A model generated the notes under the pieces. The model was not told the DNA's origin, did not search any database, and saw only the letters and a program-made list of their open reading frames with translations. The position numbers and the translations under genes are program-made. Shown one piece after another: positions 43,061 to 51,949 of a DNA stretch of 52,072 nucleotides (positions are counted from its first letter, which is position 1; the number at the start of each line of letters is the position of its first letter). This stretch comes from Bacillus suaedaesalsae (GTDB lineage: Bacteria > Bacillota > Bacilli > Bacillales > SA4), in NCBI RefSeq assembly GCF_016890225.1, contig NZ_JAFELM010000017.1, positions 1-52,072 on the forward strand. The letters run 5' to 3'.

Positions 43061-44141
43061 CTTTTTCAAAAACTCCTGTCATTGTGATTTGATCGATAAT
43101 GGCTTCCAATACAGGGACTGCAATTGAATTACCAGATTGCATATAAAGCTGTTGGTCAGGAACAACAATATTAAAATCATCAGAAAAGCCCATTAAACGT
43201 AAACATTCTCTAGGAGTTAACTTTCTAACAACGCCTTCTATACCTTCGAATTCACCAACAAATATTTTTGGATCTTGGTAATGTTGTGGTTTTGGTGACT
43301 CAAATCTAAAGTCTCCGCACCAGTTAAATTGTTGATTTGCTGCTTGGCATCTAGATACCTCTGCATTAACGCTTACACGCTTTTTATTTTTTGGATTTGT
43401 TGTGTAGCCGAATCCTTTTTCAGGTAAATAATATTTATCGTCAATTACCGGTTCAAGAAAATCTTCTACGGTCTTCGTAAGTATAGACTTTTGTGGGAAT
43501 GAGAACATATCCATCTTCAAGTCTTTTCTAAATCCTACGACAAAAACTCTTCGACGATTTTGAGGAAGATTAAAATCTCTCGCGTTTAATACATCTACAT
43601 GCCATTCATAGTTTAAACTATCAAATATGCTGGTAATGACTTCCCATGTCTTTCCGCCATCATGCTTTAAGATATGAGGAACATTTTCATAGATAAATAC
43701 TTTTGGCTGGATTTCTTGTACCAATCTAGCATATTCATAGAAGAGAGTACCTCTAGCGTCATCTAAGCCACCCTTTTTTCCATTAATGGAAAAGCTTTGA
43801 CAAGGGCTTCCACCAACAAAAAGATCTACTTGATCGGTAAAGTATGTACCATCAAGGAATCTAACATCCTGGAAAAATCGATCTTTCGTAATCTCATAAT
43901 TGGCAAAATAGCTTTCTTCTACATGATTTACCTTACCAGTAGATTTGTATAGGTTATCAATATATTGTTTTGTTTTTTGAAAGTCTAAACCAATAATTTG
44001 TTCGCGAATTTCCTCTTCGGATGCCTTCACGTTAATGTTTCCATTATCACTTGCAAATACTAATTCATGTGGAATATTCTTCTTTACTAGGGCTTGTTCA
44101 ATTGCTCCAATTCCACTAAATACAGTTGCTAATTTTATCAT
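43035..44141 (-). CDS. DNA (cytosine-5-)-methyltransferase, first of a pair
   Basis: Protein of 368 residues, paralogue of the next gene. Motif I TVFSGIGAIEQAL, motif IV GGSPCQSFSINGKKGG with catalytic C114, motif VI ENVPHIL, motif VIII QNRRRVFVVGF, motif IX RKLTPRECLRLMG, and motif X QSGNSIAVPV are all intact. The region between VIII and IX, which recognises the target, differs from its partner (KKRVSVNAEVSRCQAANQQFNW). GAGGTGAAAG precedes ATG 44141. It is the first gene of the minus-strand LlaJI/BsuMI-like operon. Confidence 0.93.
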   Translation of the reverse strand: MIKLATVFSGIGAIEQALVKKNIPHELVFASDNGNINVKASEEEIREQIIGLDFQKTKQYIDNLYKSTGKVNHVEESYFANYEITKDRFFQDVRFLDGTYFTDQVDLFVGGSPCQSFSINGKKGGLDDARGTLFYEYARLVQEIQPKVFIYENVPHILKHDGGKTWEVITSIFDSLNYEWHVDVLNARDFNLPQNRRRVFVVGFRKDLKMDMFSFPQKSILTKTVEDFLEPVIDDKYYLPEKGFGYTTNPKNKKRVSVNAEVSRCQAANQQFNWCGDFRFESPKPQHYQDPKIFVGEFEGIEGVVRKLTPRECLRLMGFSDDFNIVVPDQQLYMQSGNSIAVPVLEAIIDQITMTGVFEKDVTYSLSI

Positions 44142-44325
44142 TTTGCTTTCACCTCATTTCGACATTATAACACAACTTTTTCAATTGTTCATCCGGTATA
44201 TCATCCGGCTTTATTAGAACCTATGTTCTTATTTTATATTAATATTAATTAAATAGTAAAGTATTAATTATATTATGTTAGATAAATGAATAGAAATTAG
44301 TATCATATATTGTGGGGGTAGTAAA

Positions 44326-44472
44326 ATGGAAGGAAGTTATAAATGCTCAGAATGTAATACTAATATGTCTTGGAACGGTGAAAATGAGTTAGAAGAAGAG
44401 TACACTTTCGCAGTATATATTTGTAGATACTGTGATATTGAGTTAATAAAAACATGGAATATGGAAGAATGA
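44326..44472 (+). CDS. 48-residue zinc-ribbon peptide in the divergent R-M promoter region
   Basis: ATG 44326 follows GGGGGTAGT and opens 48 codons with two CxxC knuckles: YKCSECNTNM and VYICRYCDIEL, separated by an acidic stretch (NGENELEEEYTF). The spacing suits one zinc ion. A terminator follows at 44545. It lies between the divergent methyltransferase and Z1 operons, where small control proteins of restriction systems are often found, but it lacks a helix-turn-helix, so a regulatory role is only a suggestion. Confidence 0.6.
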   Translation: MEGSYKCSECNTNMSWNGENELEEEYTFAVYICRYCDIELIKTWNMEE

Positions 44473-44544
44473 AATAAGTGAAATAAAATAATTTAAGTGA
44501 ATTCTTGTTACAGTTTTTTATCATAAAAAAAGTTTATCTAGTTT

Positions 44545-44576
44545 AAAACTGTTATCAATATGGATAACAGTTTTTT
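44545..44576 (+). terminator. Rho-independent terminator
   Basis: AAAACTGTTATC pairs with GATAACAGTTTT (12 bp, 6-nt loop), followed by T. It closes the 48-residue gene. Confidence 0.85.
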
Positions 44577-44834
44577 GTTTTATTAGACAAATATAATAAA
44601 CGACTTTATTTTATTAGTGTTTAATTATATAGCAGAGATGGAATGTAAAATAAAAAAAGTAATGTGCTTGAATAAATCAAATAAAGGGGGTTTTTTACTA
44701 GTATCACTTTAGAAAAAATAGGAGAATATTCTTAGAATATAGGTGATAAGTAGCTTAATTCTCTTTTATTACTATTTTAATATGATAAAATTAGAATAGT
44801 TAAATTTTTATTATTTGGAATGAGGTGGGGTTAT
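44577..44834 (+). other. Probable promoter region of the Z1/MORC operon, no gene seen
   Basis: AT-rich 258 nt between the terminator of the small zinc peptide gene and the Z1 start. No reading frame was supported; TATGATAAA near 44781 could be a -10 region but no -35 is convincing. Confidence 0.4.
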
Positions 44835-47732
44835 ATGCTTATAAACATGATGAACCAAATTGATTTTTTATCACCTAAGTTTGATGATCATCGAATGGCA
44901 ATCGAAAAGTTGCGTACTAGAGGCCGTGACTGGGATTTTATAAAATATTACGGTAAACAGGATGAAGAAGGATTACAAAATAAACTTGAGCAATTACAAG
45001 AAGATGATATGATTCCCGAAGATTTGAATTCAACTCTTTGGTTAGCAATTGTAGATTTTTTACGTGAAACAGCAGAGCGTGAACAAATGATAGAGGAGAA
45101 AATCGCAAATAATCGTATTTTAAGTCGTCGTCAAGATAATGATTTGACGATCCCAAGTAGTACGAGCAGTAGCTGGCAATTATATAAGAATAGATTAATT
45201 AGACAAGGCTGGACAACTGAATCTGTAAAGGATATTGAAAATACAACAATTAGTATTTTGAGAAAGCTTCGTGTAGAGACTGAAAATCCCATAAAGGGTT
45301 TAACTATAGGTCATGTGCAATCAGGTAAAACTGCAAGTATGGCTGCATTAATGGCTATGGCTGCGGATTGGGAGTTTAATTTATTCATAGTTTTGTCTGG
45401 GACAATTGAAAATTTGCGAAAGCAAACAGAAGAACGACTAATGAATGATTTAAAAACATCGGGTAATCTATCTTGGGAACGTTTAAGTAAGCTGTCATTA
45501 AAGCCTGGTTCTTCTCATAAAGTTAGCAACCTTGTATTAAATAAAGGTTCTCGTGAACGTTATTTAAATGTTTGTTTGAAAAATAAAACACGATTAAATG
45601 ATTTAATTCTATGGTTAAAAGAAGATGGGAAAAAACTGTCGCAAATGCGTATCTTAATAATTGATGATGAATCAGACCAAGGTGGAATAAACACAAATGA
45701 TGTCAATGATTCCTTAGCAGAACGCACAGCATTGAATAAAGCTATTGTAGAATTAGTGCAAATACAAGCAAATGATGGTGCGAAACCATTAGGTTTGAAT
45801 TATATAAGTTACACTGCTACACCTTATGCGAACTTCCTAAATGAAGCTACTGAAGAATCTCTTTATCCTCGTGATTTTGTTGCAGTATTAAATCCTGCTA
45901 AAGAATATTTTGGTGCAAAACAAATTTTCGGCTTAGAAAATGATGAATATTTCCGTGGAATACCAATAGTACGTGAAATAACTACAAGTGATCGAGATTT
46001 AGTAAATAGTATTCATATTGGTGAGGAATCCTATTTGCCCCAATCATTTGAAGATTCACTTCACTGGTTTTTATTAGCGACCTCGATAATGCGCTATAGA
46101 AAATATAAGAAACCTATTAGTATGCTTGTTCATACAAGCCAAAAACAATTACATCATCAAATTTTTGCTGATTTAATTAATGGATATTTTCGAAGTAAAC
46201 CTAAATCAGAAATAATTGAGGCATGCAGAATTCTTTATGATAAAGAGAAGAAAAAGTTTACAAAAGAAGACTTCGATATGGAATTTGAGGTGTATCCAAA
46301 TAAAGAGGATGTAAAAGAATATCCACCATTTGAAAAAATTGAAGAAGAGCTTAAACGGTTAATCCACCGACAACCTACTCACATTAATGTATTAGAAGAG
46401 TCAAGACGTTTGGACTACCATGAAGGTCTACATTTATGTATTGATAACTGTGCAAATAATGGTATCAATGATGAATTAGAGCATGTCCGTTTAGCTTATC
46501 CTGACCCTAGTTTACCAAATTACCCAGCTCCTGCTCCAGCATTTATAGTAATTGGAGGAAGTACATTATCTCGTGGATTAACAATTGAAGGATTAGTGAG
46601 CACATATTTCCTACGTACGACATCACAAGCGGATACACTACTACAAATGGGGCGTTTCTTTGGTTATCGTAAAGGATATGAAATGTTACCTCGCATTTGG
46701 TTAACAACTGATACAGAGTCAAAATTTAGGTTTATGGCCACCCTTGAAGAAGAATTACGTGAAGATATTGAAACATATATTCTAGAAGGAATGGATGCTA
46801 ACGAATATGGACCAAAAATTAAAAATTCACCAAAATTATCATGGCTACGTGTTACTGCAAAAAATCGCATGCAAAATGCTGAAGCAATCGATTTAGATTT
46901 CTCTGGGACGTCTAGTCAAACGATTCTTTTTGAAGATGACGCAACTATTCAAAGGCAAAATATCGAAGTAACCGAAAACTTTTTAACTCAATTAGGAACG
47001 CCTAAAATAACTCGAAATAATCGTGGTCTATATTGGGAAGATGTTCCATTCTCAGAAATTATGGAAAACTTTTTTGGTAGATTCAAATTTAGTGAACACA
47101 GCGAATTCTCAAATATAGATGCTTTCTTTACATGGTACCAAAAGAAAGAATTGGAAGCTGGTTTTACGAATTGGAATGTAGTGTTATCTGGAAGTGGTGA
47201 ACTGGATAATAATGAGCGTAATCAATGGATAGTTGGTGAACACGGTGTAGGGCTTATTACACGTAGTCGTCGTGGTTCAGAAACTGGTGATAAAATTAAT
47301 ATAGGTGTACTACGAGCTCCAACAGATTTATATGCAGATATGACTAAAGAGATGTACGATTTACTCCCAAAGGATTTAAAGGCTACGCAATCTAGCAAAG
47401 AAGATCGTACAAGAAACGAGGATCAACAGGAAGAAATTGAACAAAAACAACCAAAGAAAAGTATTGTCAATGAAATTCGTAAAGCTGCTGGTCTTGGTTT
47501 AACACCTCAACTACTGTTATATCGGATTGACAAGGACTCAAAATATAAAAAAGAGCATAAGCCAAATACAAAAGAAGCTAATAAACGTTATAGTCTAAAT
47601 GCTTCCGAAGATTTAATTGGTGTTAGTTTATTTGTTCCAGGTTATCGTTCCGGTAGAAATTTAGCGACTAAATTGACGATTCGAATTGAAAATCCTATGG
47701 GTGAATCTGAAACGGAAGAAGGAAAGGGATAA
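44835..47732 (+). CDS. Z1-domain ATPase/endonuclease-associated helicase-like protein
   Basis: Protein of 965 residues. Z1 is a P-loop domain related to superfamily II helicases. Seen here: Walker A GHVQSGKT (159-166), Walker B LIIDDESDQGG (near 280), SYTATPYANFL, and the motif V/VI-like GGSTLSRGLTIEGL and LLQMGRFFGYRKGYE. Z1 proteins occur beside MORC/MutL-type ATPases, C5 methylases and PD-(D/E)XK nucleases in restriction-like loci (described by Iyer, Abhiman and Aravind). ATG 44835 follows GAGGTGGGG; ATG 44820 lacks a site. The stop overlaps the next start (TAATG). Confidence 0.9.
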   Translation: MLINMMNQIDFLSPKFDDHRMAIEKLRTRGRDWDFIKYYGKQDEEGLQNKLEQLQEDDMIPEDLNSTLWLAIVDFLRETAEREQMIEEKIANNRILSRRQDNDLTIPSSTSSSWQLYKNRLIRQGWTTESVKDIENTTISILRKLRVETENPIKGLTIGHVQSGKTASMAALMAMAADWEFNLFIVLSGTIENLRKQTEERLMNDLKTSGNLSWERLSKLSLKPGSSHKVSNLVLNKGSRERYLNVCLKNKTRLNDLILWLKEDGKKLSQMRILIIDDESDQGGINTNDVNDSLAERTALNKAIVELVQIQANDGAKPLGLNYISYTATPYANFLNEATEESLYPRDFVAVLNPAKEYFGAKQIFGLENDEYFRGIPIVREITTSDRDLVNSIHIGEESYLPQSFEDSLHWFLLATSIMRYRKYKKPISMLVHTSQKQLHHQIFADLINGYFRSKPKSEIIEACRILYDKEKKKFTKEDFDMEFEVYPNKEDVKEYPPFEKIEEELKRLIHRQPTHINVLEESRRLDYHEGLHLCIDNCANNGINDELEHVRLAYPDPSLPNYPAPAPAFIVIGGSTLSRGLTIEGLVSTYFLRTTSQADTLLQMGRFFGYRKGYEMLPRIWLTTDTESKFRFMATLEEELREDIETYILEGMDANEYGPKIKNSPKLSWLRVTAKNRMQNAEAIDLDFSGTSSQTILFEDDATIQRQNIEVTENFLTQLGTPKITRNNRGLYWEDVPFSEIMENFFGRFKFSEHSEFSNIDAFFTWYQKKELEAGFTNWNVVLSGSGELDNNERNQWIVGEHGVGLITRSRRGSETGDKINIGVLRAPTDLYADMTKEMYDLLPKDLKATQSSKEDRTRNEDQQEEIEQKQPKKSIVNEIRKAAGLGLTPQLLLYRIDKDSKYKKEHKPNTKEANKRYSLNASEDLIGVSLFVPGYRSGRNLATKLTIRIENPMGESETEEGKG

Positions 47733-49744
47733 TGCATATCGAGATTGCAGAGTTTGGGAAGATGTCCCAATCTGGTAATTCATTATTAAAACTAATTCAA
47801 AATAACGATTTACCCATTTTAGACTTACTTGTACGAGAAGCTATTCAAAACAGTTTGGATGCGGGGATTAGTGTTGAAGGGCACAATTCTGTTTATGTTG
47901 ACATTGGCATCAAGGATATTAATGTCTCAAATTTCGCTAAGCATTTGGATGGAATTACAGAAAGATTAATAGAAAAGTTTGGGGATACGCCACAGAAGGC
48001 ATTATATATTGAAGACGCGAACACTACTGGATTGACGGGCTCTCTAGATTTTAGAAATTCACCAAACGGCAATATTTTTAAACTGATTTATGGGATAAGT
48101 ATGGCCCAGGAAACCCCAGGTGCTGGTGGTTCCTGGGGATTAGGTAAAACTGTTTATTTTCGTGTAGGAATTGGTTTGGTAGTTTACTATTCTCATATTT
48201 TAAATGATAACGGTCAGTATGAGCATCGTTTAGCGGTAACTTTAGTAGAAAATGAGAAGTTGAAAGAAACGATTATCCCAAAATCTAATGGAAAAGTACC
48301 GAGTGGGATTGCTTGGTGGGGACAACGTGTAGAGCCAAGTAGTGATGAAACAATTCCAATAACAGATCAAGATATGATCCGTGAAATATTAAAATCATTA
48401 TCTATTGAGCCATATGAGGTTGGTCGTCTAGGGACAAAAATCATTATTCCATTCATCAATGAAAATCAGTTGCTTATTAAGCACGAAATAAATCCAACTG
48501 AAACTAAACCGTGGGAATATAATGTAGCTGATTACATTCGTGTTGCAATGCAACGGTGGTACGCACCGCGCTTAGCAAATGAAAAATATAGATATGGTAA
48601 ATATCTAGACGGTCATGTCAATGGCGAAAGGCTGGAGAAGGATGATTTCCTACCATTATTTATTGAACTACAACTAATGTATAACACAGCTGTGTTTGGT
48701 GGTAAATCAAATCGTTATTTTGTAAATGATATTCAAATTCGTAATTATTTTGAACACAATAAAGCAAATAACGCGGGGCGAGTAGCATATAAAAAATTCA
48801 CCAAAAAGGAATTAGATATGTTGGCACCACTAAATGTGCCTAGTCCATTTACATGTGTTAATCAAAAAAATCCAAAAGGTGAGCAAAATGCACCGTTGAT
48901 AGCATATGTAAGAAAGCCAGGTATGATTGTAAATTATGCAACTGATGGTGAATGGTGCAAAGGACTTGTCACAACTGAAGATCATGAATATCTTGTGGCT
49001 ATATTTGTTCCAAATTCTGATACAAAATTACTTAATCCTGACGATGATGTTTTTGATTTAGAAGCATATTTGCGTAAAAGTGAAATGGCTGATCATACTT
49101 CTTGGACAGATATTATTATAAAGAGTAAGCCGCTAGACATAGTTGATAAAATTCGTTCGCAGGTCCGTAGGAAAATTAAAGCTTCTTTTGAACATAAAGA
49201 AGAAATAAAAGAAAAGCAAAGTATGAACAAATTAGCACGTAACGTCGGTAAAATGCTACTACCACCAACTGGATTTGGTCGCCGTGCTTCTAGCCGTAAT
49301 AGAGCTGGAGGTACGAGGCCGAATACACCAACTATTAAAGGTAATCGGGTTAACAGTTTTTCGATTGTATCTCAAAAATACTTAGATTCTGGTGTTTTAG
49401 AAGTTCATTTTCAATTGAAATTAGCTAAAAATGTTAGATTATTTACAATAGAACTATTTATTGCCTCTGAAGGTGGGAAAATCTCTGCAACAGATTGGGA
49501 ATCAGAAGATAGTGTAGGAACACCATTCCCTGCACAAGTTAAGCACATTTCCATACCGAATAAGGATGAAATATTTGGTAATTTACAGGCTGTACAAAGT
49601 GGAAGAAAAGTGTCTCATGCATTCCGTATAGAAAAAATAGACAAGGCTGTTGAATGTTTAGGTATTTTAGAATTAACTTGCTTAGATCCTCATGTACAAG
49701 TCGAAATTTTAATGAAGCAAGAGGGAAGTGAAGTTAATGGCTAA
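47732..49744 (+). CDS. MORC/MutL-type GHKL ATPase
   Basis: Protein of 670 residues. The N-terminal GHKL fold has motif I LVREAIQNSLDAG (E36, N40), motif II EDANTTGLTG (D95, G100), and motif III with the ATP lid GAGGSWGLGKTVYF (130-143). The S5-like and C-terminal parts (to 670) include a basic Arg/Gly stretch (GRRASSRNRAGG, near 515-526). In Z1-linked loci such ATPases are thought to act as DNA clamps controlling cleavage. It is coupled to Z1 by a TAATG overlap and overlaps the next gene by 8 nt. Confidence 0.88.
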   Translation: MHIEIAEFGKMSQSGNSLLKLIQNNDLPILDLLVREAIQNSLDAGISVEGHNSVYVDIGIKDINVSNFAKHLDGITERLIEKFGDTPQKALYIEDANTTGLTGSLDFRNSPNGNIFKLIYGISMAQETPGAGGSWGLGKTVYFRVGIGLVVYYSHILNDNGQYEHRLAVTLVENEKLKETIIPKSNGKVPSGIAWWGQRVEPSSDETIPITDQDMIREILKSLSIEPYEVGRLGTKIIIPFINENQLLIKHEINPTETKPWEYNVADYIRVAMQRWYAPRLANEKYRYGKYLDGHVNGERLEKDDFLPLFIELQLMYNTAVFGGKSNRYFVNDIQIRNYFEHNKANNAGRVAYKKFTKKELDMLAPLNVPSPFTCVNQKNPKGEQNAPLIAYVRKPGMIVNYATDGEWCKGLVTTEDHEYLVAIFVPNSDTKLLNPDDDVFDLEAYLRKSEMADHTSWTDIIIKSKPLDIVDKIRSQVRRKIKASFEHKEEIKEKQSMNKLARNVGKMLLPPTGFGRRASSRNRAGGTRPNTPTIKGNRVNSFSIVSQKYLDSGVLEVHFQLKLAKNVRLFTIELFIASEGGKISATDWESEDSVGTPFPAQVKHISIPNKDEIFGNLQAVQSGRKVSHAFRIEKIDKAVECLGILELTCLDPHVQVEILMKQEGSEVNG

Positions 49745-50270
49745 TAAGTTAAGCATGAATCGACTTTATGATGAGAGTATGGAAGAGTTGTTAAATGTAA
49801 AACTAGATTTTCAGTTCTATTATAAAGATGTTTATGATTTAAAGCATAGCCTGACTCAAAAGGAGGATTATGACTTTAAGACTCTATTGAGTAATGACGA
49901 TGATAGCTGGGATTATGTAGAAAATGGATTTGGTATCTCTGGAAATGTTTTGATAGGGAATCCCTCTAGTTTGTTTGGTGCTTCACAATTAGTTAATAAT
50001 GATGCAGTATTAGGAATTGCATTGCAATGGTTGTCAAAGCAATCATCTCAGAGAGGTGTAATCCCTCTAGCATCAATTAATAGTACAACGCCAAACGATG
50101 TATTTATCCCTATTGACCATTATTTCCAAAAGGATAAACTTTTTGGTGAAGTTCATATCTCATTAGTTATTTATTTGAAGAAAGCCAGCAGTAACAGTTT
50201 GATAGGACAAGCAATATTACCTGGTACAATTTTAGGAAGCATTCCTGTAATGATTAAAAATGGCATTTGA
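49737..50270 (+). CDS. Third gene of the Z1/MORC operon, unknown function, possibly truncated by IS110
   Basis: Protein of 177 residues, not recognised. It has an acidic N-terminal helical part (DESMEELLNVKLDFQFYYKD), then a beta-rich half (NGFGISGNVLIGNPSSLFGASQ... IPIDHYFQKDKLFGEVHISLVIYLKK) ending in PGTILGSIPVMIKNGI. ATG 49737 overlaps the ATPase stop. The last 11 codons lie in the 1838-bp repeat next to the IS110 transposase, so the natural C-terminus may have been replaced. No downstream nuclease gene is present. Confidence 0.7.
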   Translation: MANKLSMNRLYDESMEELLNVKLDFQFYYKDVYDLKHSLTQKEDYDFKTLLSNDDDSWDYVENGFGISGNVLIGNPSSLFGASQLVNNDAVLGIALQWLSKQSSQRGVIPLASINSTTPNDVFIPIDHYFQKDKLFGEVHISLVIYLKKASSNSLIGQAILPGTILGSIPVMIKNGI

Positions 50271-50356
50271 ACATAAAAATAACCTCTTGGTATGATATAA
50301 GTGTCCTAAGCTTGCCGGCAAAAAGGACAAATCATATATTCCAGGAGGCTTTCAAA

Positions 50357-51643
50357 ATGAATTATAACCAAAATAATAAGATTGCTCAAATTACTTCTCA
50401 AACACTAATTATAGGTGTTGATATTGCGAAATTCAAGCACGTAGCTCGTGCGCAGGACTATAGAGGTTTGGAGTTTGGTAAACCTCTATACTTTGGAAAT
50501 GCGAGAGATAGTTTTGATAGATTTGTTGAATGGATTAAAGAGATACAGGATCAACAAAACATGAATAAAGTAATCATTGGTGTTGAACCTACTGGACACT
50601 ACTGGCTAAATTTAGCCCATTATCTAAAGGGTACTGACTTCAAGTTAGTAGTTGTCAATCCAGCTCATGTTAAGAAGACAAAGGAATTAGATGATAATTC
50701 CCCAACTAAGAATGATGTGAAAGATGCAAAGGTCATTGCCCAATTAGTGAAAGACGGAAGATACGCTGAACCTAATATTCCAGAAGGAATATATGCCGAT
50801 CTTAGAATCGCTAGAAAAATACGCGATCAATTATCCGTCGACCTACAAGCGGTACAAGGGCAAATTCACAATTGGATTGACCGATATTTCCCTGAATTCC
50901 TAACAGTCTTTAAAGATTGGGAGGGGCTTTCTGCTCTACAAATATTAAAGCTAAATCTACTACCACATGAGTTAGCTGAACTCCCTGATCAAGAGTTATT
51001 AGCTCATATTAGGAAAGCTGCAAAACGTGCAGTGGGTATAAGTAGAATAAAAGAATTAAAGAAGGTGGCCGGCGTTTCAATCGGAATCCGTGAGGGTTCA
51101 GATTTGGCCAAATTAGAGTTAAGCACGTTGTTAGATAAGTATGAACTCATTACTAAAAAGTTTGAACAACTAGAGGTTAAAAGGGACGAGCTATTAGAAC
51201 AAATACCAGGAGTGCACCAAATGCTAGCGATTACTGGGATAGGAAAAGATACGATAGCTGGGTTCTTTGCAGAGATTGGAGATTTACGTTATTACTCACA
51301 TCCAAGGCAAATCATTAAACTTGCAGGATTAAGCTTGATGGAACACACATCAGGAAAACATAAGGGACAAACCAGAATAACCAAAAGAGGCAGGAGAAAC
51401 CTAAGAGCCCTTTTGTTTAGAGTCATTATGCCCCTTGTAGCTAAGAATTCTGCTTTTAAAGCCTTACATGAATACTATACAAAGCGACCTGATAATCCAT
51501 TAAAAAAGATGCAGTCACTGATCGCTTTATGTAATAAATTGATACGAGTGTTATTTGCAATAGGTAAGAAACAATTTGTGTTTAGTGAAGAAAGAATGTT
51601 GAAGGATATTCCTCATATGGCTGAATTGCCAAAAGTAGCTTAG
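50357..51643 (+). CDS. IS110-family transposase (DEDD recombinase), second copy
   Basis: Identical to the gene at 123-1409: 428 residues, DEDD residues D22, E77, D120, D123 and serine S332, GGAGG before the ATG at 50357. It is intact and potentially active. Its orientation is the same as the Z1/MORC operon, so it could also be read from that promoter. Confidence 0.95.
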   Translation: MNYNQNNKIAQITSQTLIIGVDIAKFKHVARAQDYRGLEFGKPLYFGNARDSFDRFVEWIKEIQDQQNMNKVIIGVEPTGHYWLNLAHYLKGTDFKLVVVNPAHVKKTKELDDNSPTKNDVKDAKVIAQLVKDGRYAEPNIPEGIYADLRIARKIRDQLSVDLQAVQGQIHNWIDRYFPEFLTVFKDWEGLSALQILKLNLLPHELAELPDQELLAHIRKAAKRAVGISRIKELKKVAGVSIGIREGSDLAKLELSTLLDKYELITKKFEQLEVKRDELLEQIPGVHQMLAITGIGKDTIAGFFAEIGDLRYYSHPRQIIKLAGLSLMEHTSGKHKGQTRITKRGRRNLRALLFRVIMPLVAKNSAFKALHEYYTKRPDNPLKKMQSLIALCNKLIRVLFAIGKKQFVFSEERMLKDIPHMAELPKVA

Positions 51644-51738
51644 AATTCTCGATATAACGTATAAATCATGCTTTTATAGTAGTTAATCTCAATAATTAAT
51701 AGACATTTGAAGCACGGATTAGTCAGTAAAACAACTAA

Positions 51739-51949
51739 AATACGGACATAGATCCTGTCGGGAAGCATAACTGACATCTACCTCATGGAAAGGTTGGACG
51801 AAGGAATTTTGGAGCATAGACTCTGTGAGATATGGGAGGGTTGACCTCCATGAGAAATGTAGACATCCACCAGTGCGACCATACTTTAACTGGATTTCCA
51901 CCTTTTGGATTAAGGTGGCTTGGGTACCTACAGTCTTTTTTGCTTCTCA
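51739..51949 (+). ncRNA. Candidate IS110 bridge RNA, second copy
   Basis: Same sequence and predicted helices as 1505-1715 (stems at 51777-51863 and 51898-51918). Confidence 0.45.
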
